Origin: an uncultured Sinobacteraceae bacterium
Lineage (GTDB): Bacteria; Pseudomonadota; Gammaproteobacteria; Steroidobacterales; Steroidobacteraceae
Reading direction: 5' to 3'
Assembly (NCBI GenBank): GCA_937902995.1
Contig: CALEKY010000031.1
Coordinates: 1 to 6,038 of the forward strand
Length of the DNA stretch: 6,038 nucleotides
In this document: one piece after another, positions 5,930 to 6,038 of the stretch
Position numbering within the stretch: position 1 is the stretch's first letter
Layout: each line of letters begins with the position of its first letter
Program-made: the position numbers and the translations under genes
The notes under the pieces: generated by a model
Seen by the model: the letters and a program-made list of their open reading frames with translations, nothing else
Told to the model about the DNA's origin: nothing
Database searches by the model: none

Positions 5930-6038
5930 ATGTGCCCACAAGCCACGTTGCGTCGGTGCATCGGAATGATCCTGGCAGCGGGCGGCACGAGCGCAGCGGT
6001 CGTTCCAGCAGCGTTCGGCGCCGAAGAGGAACCCATTG
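5930..6038 (+). CDS. Start of an exported protein, possibly a TonB-dependent receptor (3' end outside window)
   Basis: Thirty-six codons are present before the window ends. Residues 1-31 look like a Sec signal peptide: a basic n-region (LRR at 7-9), a hydrophobic Ala/Val-rich core, and a probable cut at AFGA before EEEPI. There is no lipobox; Cys2 and Cys10 both lie in the signal region. A mature protein beginning with an acidic EEEPI-type stretch is common in outer-membrane TonB-dependent receptors of gammaproteobacteria, where an EEVVVTG TonB box follows. The residues needed to confirm this are outside the window. The receptor call is inference (about one in three); export itself is well supported. 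It is read divergently from the phosphatase gene and has its own ideal Shine-Dalgarno. Confidence 0.75.
   Translation, partial: MCPQATLRRCIGMILAAGGTSAAVVPAAFGAEEEPI

Overview
The window is chromosomal DNA of high GC content (roughly 60% by eye). It looks like a free-living Gram-negative gammaproteobacterium, probably near the Xanthomonadales, Nevskiales or Steroidobacter lineage. The reasons are a DUF2959 lipoprotein, two genes with Sec-type signal peptides (one with a TonB-receptor-like start), a membrane-bound diguanylate cyclase, and degenerate 7-base repeats of the GAATCAC / GAGAATC / GACAGTT kind between genes. Such repeats are typical intergenic filler in Xanthomonadales-like genomes. 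The taxonomic placement is inference.

Layout from left to right. Bases 1-431 hold the C-terminal third of a CaiB/BaiF (family III) CoA-transferase. A 41-base gap and a strong Shine-Dalgarno lead to a complete, exported CocE/NonD-type serine hydrolase (473-2218), which ends at a hairpin terminator (2225-2253). A 200-base gap precedes a six-helix membrane diguanylate cyclase with intact GGEEF and I-site (2420-3538). It ends at a perfect 9-bp hairpin (3539-3560) shared with the tail of a truncated minus-strand gene remnant (3581-3829). A DUF2959 lipoprotein (3937-4587, +) and trehalose-6-phosphate phosphatase (4631-5422, -) then converge on each other. The 43 bases between them, both stop codons and the last codons of the phosphatase all lie in an array of 7-base repeats. 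A 507-base non-coding stretch (5423-5929) with two more repeat clusters and a hairpin follows. It leads to the start of an exported protein (5930 to the window end), preceded by a consensus AGGAGG; its first residues fit a TonB-dependent receptor.

How the genes work together: the CoA-transferase and the exported hydrolase may form a small catabolic unit, with ester or amide cleavage outside the cytoplasm and CoA activation inside. The cyclase makes the second messenger c-di-GMP. The phosphatase completes trehalose synthesis. Apart from the first pair there is no sign of one operon. I see no mobile element, CRISPR array, tRNA or rRNA, and no convincing new multi-gene system. The most unusual signal is the 7-base repeat family, which sits at or beside the termini of three genes and has apparently become part of one protein.
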